From NCBI GenBank assembly GCA_028023455.1, contig JAQFVV010000151.1:1729097-1793096 (forward strand): DNA of 64,000 nucleotides, in the 5' to 3' direction. This document shows, piece by piece, positions 47,341-59,449 of the stretch (the stretch's first letter is position 1; every line of letters starts with the position of its first letter). Source of the stretch: Epiperipatus broadwayi. Taxonomy: Eukaryota; Onychophora; Udeonychophora; Euonychophora; Peripatidae. The translations under genes and the position numbers were made by a program. The notes under the pieces are model-generated. The model had not been told where the DNA came from, ran no database searches, and saw only the letters and a list, made by a program, of their open reading frames with translations.

Positions 47341-47819
47341 TACTTCATACACTGTTGTTGCAAAGATAAACCAGTTCGTTTTGTTTTTTTATGCTAAGGG
47401 CTTTACATATTTGCATGCAAAAAAGAAAAAAGGAAATCAAATTGCTTTATAAAATTAAAGGTTTGAAATATGGTTATACAAATATATAATCTCATTGTCA
47501 TAGTTAATGCAATATGATGATTGTAGTCTGAAAAGCTTGTGATGGTTATATGCCATATAAATTATTATGTCTTATGAGACAGTAAGATAAAACAAAAAAT
47601 GTGTTTGTATTACAAAAATCTATTGGATACGCTAACTTTATATTGCATAATGCAGGTGAGAGCTTTTTGATTGAGCTTATTAACTCTCCTGTTTGAATGA
47701 CATTTTATTCATTAGTTGTAAAAGTTTATTAAACAATATTATTTAATCTTCACCAGAAGATTAAAAATATTAAACAATTCAAAACAAAACAACCCTCTCC
47801 ATATGGTAGTGCCCTCTTG

Positions 47820-48450
47820 TTTTAACAAAAAAAATTAGGGGGGTCGCGGGTGCTTTCTCTCCTACCCCCTTCTTTTTCCTCCCTTCCCCCTATCCCTTCA
47901 GTTGGGTGTGTGTTGTCGCCTTTTTGGGTGGGGGGTCTTGGGTTTGCCTCTTCCCTCCTTTTTTCTTTTTTCCCTCCACCCCCCCCCTCCTCCCCCTTTT
48001 CACTCTAAAATTAATAAAAAAAATTTAAAAAATAAATTAAAAATTTTTTTTTTTCTTTTCATCTCTTTATTTCTTTATATTTTTTTTTTTGTTTTTACCC
48101 CCTTCTTTTCTATCCCTTTTTTTTTTTTTTTTTTTTTCTCCCACCTTTTCCCTACTCTCTTTTTTATTTTACACATTATATTCTCTTCCTCCCTATATTT
48201 TTTTAAAAAAAAAACACTCTCCATCTTTTTTTTTTCCTTTTTTTTTTGGGGTCTTGTTTTTTTCCTTTTTTCCTTTTTCCCTTTTTCTTTTTGTTTCTTG
48301 TTTTTGTTTTGTTTTTTTTTTTTTGGTGTTTTTTTTTTTTGTGTTTTGTGGGTTTGGTGTTGTTTTTTTTTGTTTTTTTTGTTTTTTTTTGTGGGGGGGT
48401 TGTGGGTTTGTTGTGGTTTGTTTGGGGGGTTGTTTTGGAAGATTAAATAT
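47820..48450. other. T/G-rich low-complexity block, probable poor consensus
   Basis: Over 600 bases of T, C and G homopolymers with erratic breaks. Long open frames here are only strings of F, S, L and G codons. It looks like an unresolved simple-sequence array or sequencing error and should not be annotated as coding. Confidence 0.7.
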
Positions 48451-48509
48451 TGCTTATAACATTCTATTCATATACACATTAATGCAACAAATTTTCTTGA
48501 AAACTTCTT

Positions 48510-48560
48510 TATTTTCTTACAGCTTCGACTGTCCAGCAGTCTTCATCAGAGCTCTACCTT
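48510..48560 (-). ncRNA. Hammerhead-like core, decayed (family F)
   Basis: On the minus strand AGCTCTGATGA, stem II GACTG/CAGTC with a base between core and stem, then GAAG in place of GAAA. A stray copy just outside the large palindrome. Confidence 0.25.
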
Positions 48561-48667
48561 CTTCACTGCCTTAATTAAATATTAATTGGATTATTATGCA
48601 GGGTAACATATGATACCATTCCTAACCTTCTTTTACATTTAACAATACTATTTTTTATATTTAAACT

Positions 48668-48714
48668 TTACTCTTACAGTTTCGACTGTCCTGCAGTCAT
48701 CATCAGAGCTACAA
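48668..48714 (-). ncRNA. Hammerhead-like motif at the palindrome end (family F)
   Basis: On the minus strand: CTGATGA, one extra T, stem II GACTG/CAGTC (five perfect pairs, loop CAGGA), GAAA, then CT...AG closing a short stem III before GTA. AGCT before the core can pair only weakly with AAGTT as stem I. The extra base and weak stem I lower confidence. The partner at 50597-50635 has a damaged core. Confidence 0.35.
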
Positions 48715-49849
48715 TATCCAAATATATAATCATACAATTAATACATTATATTTATATACATAATTTATAACATACATCTTAGCCTGACCATTATAAATAA
48801 TCATTTTCGATTTTATTATTCTACTCTTAGCTAATTTTATTTTCTTATTTATAATATTTTATTATTAAATTATTCTAAAACAATTTTATTATAATTTTAA
48901 AACTTTAATTTTTAAACTCTACTATTTAATCTACCATTTTATTACTATCTTTTTAATTATAATTTCTTAATTACTTCTAAACTTTCTTTATTTTTATTAT
49001 ATATTTAACTATTAACTTGTTTACAATATAAATTACCTTTTTATTACATTACTAAATACTTACAGCTTTATAATCCTATTTCCAAAAACCAACTGACAAA
49101 TTTTCAAAAATTCTTATACTTGTTTAACAATTCCCTTTATCATCATTTTCTTCAACTTTATTTTTAAACCTTTTTATATTCAAACTATTATTAATAATAA
49201 TAAATATAATTATTCATAAAATTATTGTCTTTACCCCCAAAATCCCTATTAAGATTTGGTTTTTTATTTTTAATCAATATTGTATCTTTAATTTTCCTAT
49301 CTCTTCTATTACCTGTATAATTAACCAGTTTTAAAGAGGCAATATTGATTAAAAATATAAAACAAAATCTTAATAGAGATTTTGCGGTAAAGACAATTTT
49401 ATGAATAATTATAGTTATTATTAATAATAATAGTTTGAATATAAAAAGGTTTAAAAATAAAGTTGAAGAAAATGATGATAGAGGGAGTTGTTAAACAAGT
49501 ATAAGAATTTTTGAAAATTTGTCAGTTGGTTTTTGGAAATAGGATTATAAAGATGTAAGTATTTAGTAATGTAATAAAAAGGTAATTTATAATGTAAAAA
49601 AGTTAATAGTTAAATATATAATAAAAATAAAGAAAGTTTAGAAGTAATTAAGAAAATATAATTAAAAAGATAAAATGGTAGATTAAATAGTAGAGTTTAA
49701 AGATTAAAGTTTTAAAATTATAATAAAATTGTTTTAGAATAATTTAATAATAAAATACTATAAATAAAAAAATAAAATTAATTAAGAGTATATTAATAAA
49801 ATGGAAAATGATTATTTATAATGGTCAGGCTAAGATGTATGTTATTGAT

Positions 49850-50534
49850 TATAAAAAGAAAGTTACTGTTCACACTAACTGAAATAATCATACAAATATA
49901 TAAACCATTGTACAATTACAAATATCCAGTAATGCCCTCTGTTTAAAAGTCTATATCTCAGTAATAGCAAACTTCAAAATGATATCACTTTGAAGTTGTA
50001 CGCTAAACATTGTTAAATATTGAAATGCAAACCAACTTAAACACAGAGCATGAAATTTTTTTAAATAAGCAAACTATCTTAAATTTTGCTAATAAACTAA
50101 CATGTTTACAAACGTATTAAAGACAAACTAAACATTAGATTTTAATCTTTAAATAGCCTTTCAAAGTGGTATCATTTTGAAGTTCGCTATTATTGAGATA
50201 TAGACTTAAACAGAGGGCGTTACTGGATATTTGTAATTGTATAATGGTTTATATATTTGTATGATTATTTCAGTGTTAACGGTAACTTTCTTTTCATTTA
50301 TAGTTTGGGAGGGTTATTTAAAGATTAAAATCTAATGTTTAGTTTATCTTTAATAAGTTTGTAAACATGTTAATTTATTAGCAAAATTTAAGATTGTTTG
50401 CTTATTTAAAAAAATTTCATGCTCTGTGTTTAAGTTGGTTTGCATTTCAATATTTTACATCATTTAGCGTACAACTTTAAAGTGGTATCATTTTGAAGTT
50501 CGCTAGTATTTGTAATTGTATAATAGTTTATATA
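49850..50534. mobile_element. 685-bp insert in the palindrome arm, 9-bp TSD
   Basis: GTTATTGAT flanks it at 49841-49849 and 50535-50543. The intact left arm shows the empty site. Internally it contains two pairs of inverted repeats. 49855-49990 pairs with about 50165-50300. 49975-50170 pairs with about 50310-50515. A 9-bp duplication suits Mutator-like elements, but no transposase is present. Confidence 0.7.
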
Positions 50535-51471
50535 GTTATTGATATATGTATATAAATATAATGTATTAATTGTATGATTATATATTTGGATATTGTAGCT
50601 CTGATGATGACTGCAGGCTCGTCAAAACTGTAAGAATAAAGTTTTGGTGTAAAAAATAATATTATTAAGTGTATAAAAAAGTTGGAAATGGTATCATATG
50701 TAAATATAGAAATCAATACACAAAGAAAGGAGGAAGAAGAAAAATATTATACAGGGTAACCAACTTAGTATAAAGACAGCAGAAGAGGGTCGAGCATCGA
50801 TGAGAAAAAATAATGCATAGTATAGTAGTATTAATTTGCATCTTCTTAATCTTAATTGAAATGACTTACCGGTCTGCCCCCCCACAACACTTTAATCAAC
50901 AAATAGGGCCTAAATTAAATTTGAGGAGTATAACACAAATTATACTTTCTAGAGCTAGAAACCATCTCAAATCTAAGTTTTTATAGTTTTATCCAGTAAC
51001 GTGCACTTACACTTTAATGAATTATATCTTATTATTTTGTATTTTTGTTGTGTCTTTTCATGATTGATGAAGATAATAATTATTAGCATGTTATTGTGGT
51101 TATAATGAGATTGGATGGTATCAGTTTAAGCAGTAATTAGTCAAGATTAAACAAAGTAATTCTCATAACTATGTGTTTTTTTGATAAACATACATAAATT
51201 GTACCAAATGTAAGTTTTAATTATTTCTTTTTTGTTCTTTTTATCTTTTGTAATGATTGGTGAAGCAATCTATGGCATAAGATTGTTAATGTATATTACA
51301 TTAGTACCGCTCTTATGCTTAATCACATCAATAGAATATTAGAAATCTGCCAAAAACTAATGATGAAACTTTTAGTGAGAATACAAAGAAAAAGTTTGAA
51401 ATTAATTACTTAAACATTTGACTTTTTATTAAGTACAGGTTTAAAGGTGTTATTGATTGTTTTTAGAAATC

Positions 51472-51709
51472 ATGAACAAGAAAGAACCATCCACAGCTTT
51501 AGCATCGTTAACGGCGACATACACTGATTCAGACGCTGACTCTTCTGAAGATATTCCCGAGGAAAGTGAAGAGAAGGAGAAGGAAGAAACTGAAAAAGAA
51601 ATGAAACTTGAAGAATCTAAAAAAGAAGAACATGAAACTTTTTTCCCTCATCACAGCCCAATAAGTCCTGCAGAGAACAGTAGCGCAGAATCAGTTTACA
51701 GTATAGATG
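51472..51709 (+). CDS. SAP30BP: SAP30BP-like exon 1 (first coding)
   Basis: An acceptor (TGTTTTTAG, ending at 51466) lies five bases before the ATG at 51472, so a 5' UTR intron is likely. The in-frame upstream ATG at 51457 would lie inside that intron. 79 codons plus one base, rich in E and K, ending at a GT donor (51710). Confidence 0.7.
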
Positions 51710-54700
51710 GTAAATGAATAATATTTAAAATCTCATTAATGTTTTCTCTGTCGAAGTCTCATACTTTTAATAATTTTCATATTGTAGAGGAAAACCTTTT
51801 TCCTGATAGACCACCAGCTCCTTCAAGATTAGTTTCTTACGCAACTGAAGGAGATGAGAAAGAAGAGGAGGAAGATGAAGAAGATGATGATGATGACATG
51901 GATTTAGAAAGGGATGATTCATCTGGAGAAATTTCTGCGAGCAATGCAGTATGTGTGTATCATTAAGTAAATGTTGTTTCTAAAATATATTGAATTTTTT
52001 CACCCATTGGTATCACGTATATTGTTCGGGTTATTTCTTAATATTTTGCTATAAGATGTAGTATGGTTTGCATTCAGAAAGAGCTTTTAAATTATATTTA
52101 ATAAAAATATACATATTTTAAAGAAATGCTTTTATTCATGAAAATGCATTAAAAAGTAAAAAACAAATTCTTCAGCAGTCGCACATGAAAGCATTAAACG
52201 GCTACGTTAGAAAATATTTTGGTGTTGATAACAAAAGAAAGGTATTATTTGTAAGCTCATTTAAATGATTTTTTTTGAACTTGACAATTAGTTGTTCCAC
52301 CCTATGCTTTTATTTATGAAAGCTGAAGAAACTAATTTTTAACGCATTTATATGAATAAAAGCATTTCTTTAAATACCCCCCACCCACCCTCACTTTCTA
52401 AATTTGTGTATGTAATAATATTGAAATCAGTTTTCAATATATCATTCAGTTTTAAATAACAAGGCATTCTGCTAGCCACCATTAGCATTATTGTTTACAT
52501 ATAAAATTAGAAATTTAAATTTTTCGCTAATTTTTTGCTAAATTGTTTGCAAAGTTTCAATCAGATCCGAAATTGGTAAGTTGCTGAAAATTGGGTTGCT
52601 AGATTTGATCTAAACAAAGGAGTACATTAAATGAAAGATTATAATAATAAACACATACAACAATATATAATGGAAAATAAAACTATATAGAGTTAATTGA
52701 AATAATATTTACAAAATTATCGCAAGTTCAATAATGCTCAAGCTGAAGTTCCATATTCTGAATCTATGTAACCTAACTGATGCAAGGCTATTGCACTTCC
52801 CTAAGCATGGCAAGATTTGTCCTTATTGCTTTAAATTCCGGTGATATGTTATCCTTCTAGTCCTTATATTCTTCTTGGTTTATTAATACTAAATTGGTTT
52901 AAGACATTCTTACAAGTAGTAATCCAAAGTAGTTGAGTCTAGGACTGTGTGGCTATTCATTTGGATTACATTGGGATTAGTAGAATGTCTTTGTCCGTTA
53001 CTGTGTCAATCGCAGATGCAAACGAATAAAAGTCTTGCTAAGGGTTATATCAGGATTTGGTGATTTGTTGGATAGTTAACAACAAAAGTTTCTGCAATTA
53101 GATGTGAGATCTTTCAGTCCTTAGATATAAGGACACGTTCTTTTTTTTCTGCTATTATTCAGTTATCTGCCGTAGTATAATAATTATCCGCAAAAAGTTA
53201 TTTAATTACGTTCTTCTAAGTAATAATCATGTGGATTTTGAAAACACTGTAGTTAATGAATGAATAACAGACTTGCATTTTTAAAAAAAATCCTTTAATG
53301 CATAAAAAAAATATTTTTGTTTATATTTAAAAGAAAAAAAAGAGCCGTCTATGTATATTAAATATTTCATGAAATCTCTATATGCGTGTATGCAACTGTC
53401 TATATGTATTAGAATAAAATACATTAAAAGAGTTTTTTAAAAAAAAAACATCAATAACTCTTCTCTATCTTATTTCTACTGACAACATTACGTATATATG
53501 TTTGTTGATTTCAAAAGCAGTTTAAGGTAAGCTATCAAGAAAACCTAGAGTTTTTCCTCTTATGATATGGGCATAGTAAAATTTGCATTACAAACTGGTA
53601 GTTTGAGCTTGCCTGATGTAAATAGTTCAGATTATCTACTTTTTTTAAAAGAAAAAACAAGAAATGATAAAAAAAAAGAAGGAATGTAATTAAGTCCTTT
53701 TGATATTGAGGCACTGTTTCAAACAGGTTTTTTATACTTTTTAAAATTTTCATTAACATTGGCATAATCTTTTCCATGGTCAAGACAATTTGGGAGAAAT
53801 TATGTTGTTCAAACGTAAATGATTATAAGGATATTTATTTTTAACATATTAGTATTGTAACCTATATCTTTAGGTGTGTGAATATAAGTTAAACTTTTCA
53901 ATAATAAAAATTTCTCTAGATTTTTTTCATCTACTCAATGGCTTATCAGACTTCTTCAAGAAAACGAGATTAAAAATAAGCAAAAAAAAAAAAAATCTTA
54001 TCAAAATTTAAAAAGCTGCTGTTTGCAATGGGAAATGACATTCGATACTTTGAGAAGTGCCATTTTTTAACATTATACTATAGAAAATAAAGTTTTATTT
54101 TTTTGAAATGTTAGTTTATTTGCAAACGTGGAGTGTTTTAGCGTATTCTATTTGCCACATTTAACTGAAGACTTAAACAAAATGATAACTCAAATTCTTT
54201 ACTTCTGTCATTCAGACATCTTCAAATCATATGCAGCTTTAGTTATAAGTGATATTACAATTTCATAATCTATAATGTTTTGACAGTTGTTTGTTTTTAA
54301 TTTCCATTATATTTTTTTATTGCAGTATGTTTTCTATTTTAGTATCTGTTTTGATAGCATATTATTAATCTATTCATTATCATTGTTTTATTTCTATTAT
54401 CCATTATTGTTCTTTGCATTGTGTTATTATTTAGTTGTTTATTGTCTGTTTTAAATTGTGACTAATAATATTCCAATCACTTTCGTATTCTCAGATTTTT
54501 TTTTTTTTAATCTTTGTATTTTTGTTGCAAGTTCATCTCACAAAATAGTTTTAATTTTATATTTAATTTATAAAGCATTTTTTATTACTCTCTACAAATC
54601 CATTTCTGCTGTCTGTTGCCTTCCTTATTTATTATATTTCTGCTTATTTCATGAAAGTTATTTGTTTTTGTTAGTAAATTTTGTGGCTGGGTATTTGTAG

Positions 54701-55757
54701 GTATTATTAATTATTATTACTAGAATTTGTCTTTTTCTATAAAGTGCCTGAAAACTATTGATATTTGTAGGTATTATTAATTATTATTACTAGAATTTGT
54801 CTTTTTTTATAAAGTGCCTGAAAACTATTGATATCTTCAACTGATGATGAAATCTTACAAGAATATTTGGGCCACAAGGAAAATGATCGGACTTGATCTG
54901 AATTTTGTTTGAAGCGTAAGCAATCGAAATGAAATTGCCTTATTTTAATGTTGCTATCTAATTTATTAGAAAAATGTATATTGCATGGAAAGGTTAAAGG
55001 TAAAACAACAAGCAATAAAATGTATGAATTCATCATTTACCTTTTCGAAAGCACCATTGAGGTTTTTGAAAACCAAACAGATGGTAGATCGTTCTGGAAA
55101 AATGTCATTTGTTAAGTGTTATCTGATTGCTCACTAGTACTCGTACTTTTTTTAAATCTTGGAAAATGGAAGGAATGAACACCCCAAAAATATTAAATAC
55201 TATGAATATTTATGATAAATATCATTTGATTTTAACAAAAAATTAAATAAATGCCAATATAAGTCTAGGATCTCTGGAATGTATAGCTTTCTTTTTCAAT
55301 TGTGATGCAATGTTACTCCTAATACTTTCAATTATTTTTTTGTGATTTTTATAAAAACTGAATGAGGTAATTGTGTAGGCGCTACTAAAAATGCTGAAAT
55401 TATATTGGGGCAGGTGGAGGGGTTGGCAAGCATGAGCAAAAATTACCGCTAAAAATCAAGTGTTATCTTTTGAAGAAGTACCATATTATCTAGTTGGTGA
55501 CAACGTATATATTGAAAATATAATGTCTAAGAGAAAGTTAACATGATTCTGCTTGATTATGGTTAAAAAAATAGTGAATATCATAATTTCACATTATTGA
55601 AGATTATGTTCTTTTGAGACATTTAAAATTTATATTTCACCTTTTTCATGAACTCCAAATTGTTGAATTCTGCTTATGCATATCTGTCAATTTGAAATTT
55701 TTTTTTTCTAGGGTGATGACAGTTTTTCTGACAATTCCAATCTTTCGGAAGATGGTG
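51472..55757 (+). CDS. SAP30BP: SAP30BP-like gene, N-terminal part (three exons)
   Basis: The coding segments are 51472-51709, 51788-51948 and 55712-55757; the rest lies beyond the window. The protein begins MNKKEPSTALASLTATYTDS. It continues with a long E/K/D-rich acidic region, the block RPPAPSRLVSYATEGDE and a further D/E run. SAP30BP (HCNGP family) proteins have the same design: a short basic start, an SL..YTDSD-type motif, then LVSY followed by an acidic stretch, and a conserved C-terminal domain. The family is linked to SAP30/Sin3 co-repressor and RNA splicing factors in the nucleus. The diagnostic HCNGP domain is not in the window, so the name rests on the N-terminus only. Confidence 0.65.
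51788..51948 (+). CDS. SAP30BP: SAP30BP-like exon 2
   Basis: It follows a very short 78-bp intron (51710-51787, GTAAAT...TTGTAG). It encodes ENLFPDRPPAPSRLVSYATE, an acidic run with EEEEDEEDDDDD, then SSGEISASNA. The donor is GTATGT at 51949. Confidence 0.72.
52118..52374. mobile_element. ~255-bp MITE in SAP30BP intron 2
   Basis: The ends are ~38-bp inverted repeats (AAAGAAATGCTTTTATTCAT at both ends, a few mismatches later). A TA stands at each border, as for Tc1/mariner-type elements, but in AT-rich DNA this is weak. Confidence 0.65.
54692..54831 (+). repeat. 70-bp tandem duplication
   Basis: The unit starting ATTTGTAGGTATTATTAATT occurs twice in a row with one visible difference. It lies in SAP30BP intron 2. 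Confidence 0.9.
55712..55757 (+). CDS. SAP30BP: SAP30BP-like exon 3
   Basis: 46 bp after a T-rich tract and CTAG acceptor, ending at a GTATGT donor. In frame with exon 2 it reads GDDSFSDNSNLSEDG, continuing the acidic serine-rich region. Small, but both splice sites and the frame agree. Confidence 0.6.
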
Positions 55758-55862
55758 GTATGTATTATTATATACTTTATATATTTATTTTTAATGCTAT
55801 TAATTTACAAACATATAAGTATAATAATTAAATTTGTAAAGCGCATGGTCTTTATGTAAAGT

Positions 55863-56031
55863 AATATATATTAAGGCTATAACCTTAAGACCATGCACTT
55901 GAAAAACGACAGTAGGGATCTCTACAAATCTTAACACAAGATTTATTTAAAAGACCTCTACAAGATTTGTAGAGGTCCCTACGTCGTTTTTTAAGTGCAT
56001 GGTCTTAAGGTTATAGCCTTAATATATATGA
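55863..56031. repeat. Short fold-back element
   Basis: Arms of about 68 bp (55863-55930 and 55963-56031) are inverted copies with AAGGCTATAACCTTAAGACC at the base. AACATATAAGTAT occurs at 55809-55821 and 56034-56046, outside the element; a GCGCATGGTCTTTA fragment also lies at 55843. Confidence 0.8.
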
Positions 56032-56448
56032 CTAACATATAAGTATGTATGCTATTTAATAAATCATCTTTCTTTACACTTATTTTTTGCAATATTCAAA
56101 TGTCATGATTTTATGATATATTTTATTGGCACGATATATTTTTAAAGTAACATTTTCTAATCTTCCGACAATATTGCTCGTATCCTTTACTACCTTTGTA
56201 TTTCCAATTAAATCTTTTTACCATGATTAAATACACTGCATTGAGGTTAAAAAAATATGCTTAATTTTATTATACAAGCGAGCTTCAGTTTGAACAGAGT
56301 TTGTAGCAAAACTAAATTATTTTCTATCATAATTACTATTTGAAATGTTTTCAGAAGTACTAAAATGGACAAAATTTCTTAAATTTTAAAGATATGATTA
56401 TATTGAGAAATAAAAAAAATACACTTACATCTGAGCCTTCATTAAATT

Positions 56449-56668
56449 AAATGTAATTCAAAAAAATAAATACATACAACATGTATACAAAGAAAAGATT
56501 GTTTAGTACTTTAGTTGAAAGCACGCTCAACATACTATGTTGTAAAAGTATTAAACATGAATACAAATATCAGCTAATCAAAAATATGTTCAGCATACTA
56601 TGTTATTAAAGTATTAAACAAGCTTTTCTTTGTATACATGTATGTATTTACTTTTTGAATTACATTTT
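56449..56668. repeat. Fold-back element with ~60-bp arms
   Basis: The left arm 56449-56515 (ATGTAATTCAAAAAAATAAA, then ACATGTATACAAAGAAAAG) is inverted at 56606-56668. A CATACTATGTT..TAAAGTATTAAACA unit is repeated directly inside. Confidence 0.8.
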
Positions 56669-56669
56669 T

Positions 56670-57440
56670 TGGAGAAAAGTTAAAAAAGATTGGAGTAACA
56701 TAAATGTAGAAAGTTTTCTCTGTTTCATTATATGGATTTTTTTATTTAAAAAAAAAACAAAACATTAGTAATTATAAAAATAAAATATATTTTATATTTA
56801 TTAAATCATCAAAATAAAGAGAACTATATTTGAAAATATAAGCTTTCGAAAGAAATAAAAATTAATCTTGTCTTAATAAATAAAACTTAAAAAAATTTCT
56901 ACCGTGTTGGGCAATGGGTGACTGAAAGTAGAGGTGCTCTTATTTATTACTTAATTCCATTGCCACCTAGAACAAAAATGACAACTAAATTATAGATTCA
57001 TTATCATTAATATTAAACCATTAAATGGAAAAAACTTACAAACTCACAATTAATGCAAAATAACATCAATTCAGGAGATGACTGTTGCAAAAAAAGTATG
57101 AAAATGCCATTCCAGTCCAGGACTGAAAAGTGGAGCTGGAAAGAATTAAAGACATTTATTTTCAAAATTGTAGTGTGGTTTTATTTTTTAAAGATACTTC
57201 AACAAATATAAAAGTAGTCAGGAATACTCAATATTTTAGTAAATTCTAATGTGTAGTTAATTGTACAATCACGGTCAACACTTTGATGCATTCTAATACA
57301 TAAATGCATGTATGTATTTTTCACATATTTATTTACTAGATAAAAATTATTTTAAAAAATATATAAAGTGTAGTTACATATAAACAGTATATATATAAAA
57401 GTAAATAAATAAAAAAAAGAAGAGAAAGAATACCATATCA
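56670..57440. other. AT-rich DNA, no gene
   Basis: Probably an intron of the SAP30BP-like gene. No feature supported. Confidence 0.4.
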
Positions 57441-57442
57441 AA

Positions 57443-57492
57443 TATGCAATTGATAATTATTTCAGCCACACTGACTTTCATCAGAAATTGGA
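57443..57492 (-). ncRNA. Hammerhead-like motif (family E)
   Basis: On the minus strand: CTGATGA (57478-57484), one extra A, stem II AGTCA/TGGCT with loop GTG, GAAA, stem III AT/AT with loop AATT, and an ATC triplet. CAATTT before the core pairs with AATTG after the cleavage site with one bulged T. The parts are in the right order, but the extra base before stem II is a flaw. Confidence 0.4.
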
Positions 57493-57743
57493 GCTAGCTG
57501 ACAGAGAATGCATTGTGAATAAAAAATTATTTTAAAGCAAAGAATTGTAGAAGAGTTTTCTGAATTTTGAATTGTTAGCAAAAAATTTTATTAATGAGGT
57601 TAATGTGTTTATCGATTGTATTAAATTTTTGAAATTGTTTTATGTACATTTAATGTCAAACAAAAATAAGCATCCTCTCTTACTAATTGATAATACTAGT
57701 ACGAAGTAAGAATATATTCCTGCCTCAATTGACTTTGTTAACA

Positions 57744-59353
57744 CATTAGTTCTTCCCATGGAATATATTGAGCTTGCACAGGGTTTGTAATATATATATA
57801 TCAAAAGGATAAAAAAGTTGTATTATTCCAACATAGCCAATTTTGCCTTGTATCAACTTTAAAACGACTTTAAAACTATGTTGCTTTATATTGTAACCTT
57901 CCCTCTGATCATTGGAAACCAGTTTTTAATTTCTACTTGAGGGCGCCAGAGTCGTTAGACCCACTGAGACTGCGTCAAACATATTGTAGCCCGTAAGGTA
58001 ATAATTATACGATCTGAGTTAACATTCTCGTTAAGAAGAAGATATCCCCATTTTTTCTTAATTACGGAAATTAAATCTATCAAAAAAAAATAATTTGTAT
58101 ACCGATCTAAGTTAAATAACTAAAGGTAAAACTTAAATAGAATAGCATTAATTTTATACACGTACAATGAAAGTGAAGTTAATAATAAAGATTTATTCTA
58201 ACTCGTCAAGCATTCAATATTTATGATTAAGACAAAATTATAATGTTGGAAAAGATTGTACATATGAATTCAATAATTTGATTCAAATATTGGAGTAATA
58301 ATTATTTAGTCTTATTTTCCGTAGTAACAGTTTGGTTCATTTCTCAGTTCGCAAATCTTCTGATCCAAGAAAAATTTATGGGATAACATTTCCATTCAAC
58401 TCACTATTCATAAAGCTTTATGTAAAAAAATTATGGCCATTTACTTACCGGTAAGTTGACATTAATTAGGTCATCGATCTTCCCGACATACAATTCAGTT
58501 AGTGGGTAGTCCGCAGTAGTTGTTTTTCTTTTAGTTTTATTTCCGAATCTCCGATCTAATTTAGGTAGCCAGATGACGATCTAGGTGACTTTTTTCGAGA
58601 GAAAGTGTCGGCAAACGATAGAGTTCTACTCACTCATGGCGAGCGATTTCAGTTGGTATCTAAGTGGACACATTTTATTAAAAAAATACGAGGCACTTCA
58701 AATTGCTCAGCACTATTGGAACAATAAGAGAAAAAAGACCCCTTTTCAAATCTGTTGGCTCCTTTTATACTCCTAGATTCTTTTTAGAAGCTCTGCGCAC
58801 GTTCTTTTTTTTTCCTTTGTTCTACTTTATAAACTTCTACATTATTCTCCTTTTCTTATTACAATGTCTATTTTTCCGTTAAGAATTTCTGCCATTTTTA
58901 ATTACTATCAGAAAGTTGTTTCTGATAGCAATCTTTCACCTTTTGAAATTTCCTTTCACTATTTGAATCAATGATTCAATATGCACTTTCCAACATTGAA
59001 TTTATTTTAGTTAACTTATTTCTAAAAAAAAAAAGAAAAATTAAACTTTCACTGTACGTTTTTTTTTTCTTAAAACATTATGTTACAAAAAAAAATAAAG
59101 ATCGTGTTCGCTCTCCTTTCTTCCCTTTTTATAATACCTAATATTAAAAAATAATTTGTACTTTATATATAAATAAATGGTACAACACATTAGTTCTTCC
59201 CATGGAATATATTGAGCTTGCACAGGGTTTGTAATCTATATATATATAAGGATAAAAAATATACAACATACCAATTTTGCCTTGTATAAACTTTAAATAT
59301 GACTTTAAAACTATGTTGCTTTATATTGTAACCTTCTCCTCTGATCATTGGAC
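57744..59353 (+). repeat. 175-bp direct repeats 1.44 kb apart
   Basis: 57744-57916 and 59186-59353 share ACACATTAGTTCTTCCCATG through CTGATCATTGGA. The DNA between (57917-59185) is less AT-rich in part (GAGGGCGCCAGAGTCG near 57942) but has no recognised gene. The layout could be the ends of a composite element or a local duplication. Confidence 0.75.
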
Positions 59354-59449
59354 AATCAGGCCTACACATTTCTGGGTGCCATAATCCCAATTGCCTTTCC
59401 CACTAATCTAACTAGTCCAATTTATACGTTTGGAAACCATATCTTTCTC

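Larger units (their letters stand above)
48602..50703. repeat. ~2.1-kb palindromic element with nested insert
   Basis: The left arm 48602-49282 is the inverted copy of 49340-49849 plus 50535-50703, with a 57-base loop. A 685-bp insert interrupts the right arm. CTTACAGTTTCGACTGTCC and CATCATCAGAGCTACAATATC near the left end reappear inverted near the right end. No coding capacity. Confidence 0.88.

Noticed and set aside
47902-48574. Long open frames on the plus strand (up to 185 codons)
   Set aside because: They are translations of T/C/G homopolymers, made almost only of F, S, L, P and G, with no domain or splice context.
51457-51471. Upstream in-frame ATG for the SAP30BP-like gene
   Set aside because: It lies before the acceptor TGTTTTTAG at 51466, so it would be intronic. 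MNKKE at 51472 matches the family start better.
54844-54870. CTGATGATGAAATC as a hammerhead core
   Set aside because: No room for stem II between the two core parts.
58585-58776. 63-codon open frame on the plus strand
   Set aside because: No family recognised and no supporting splice or promoter signal; length is expected by chance.
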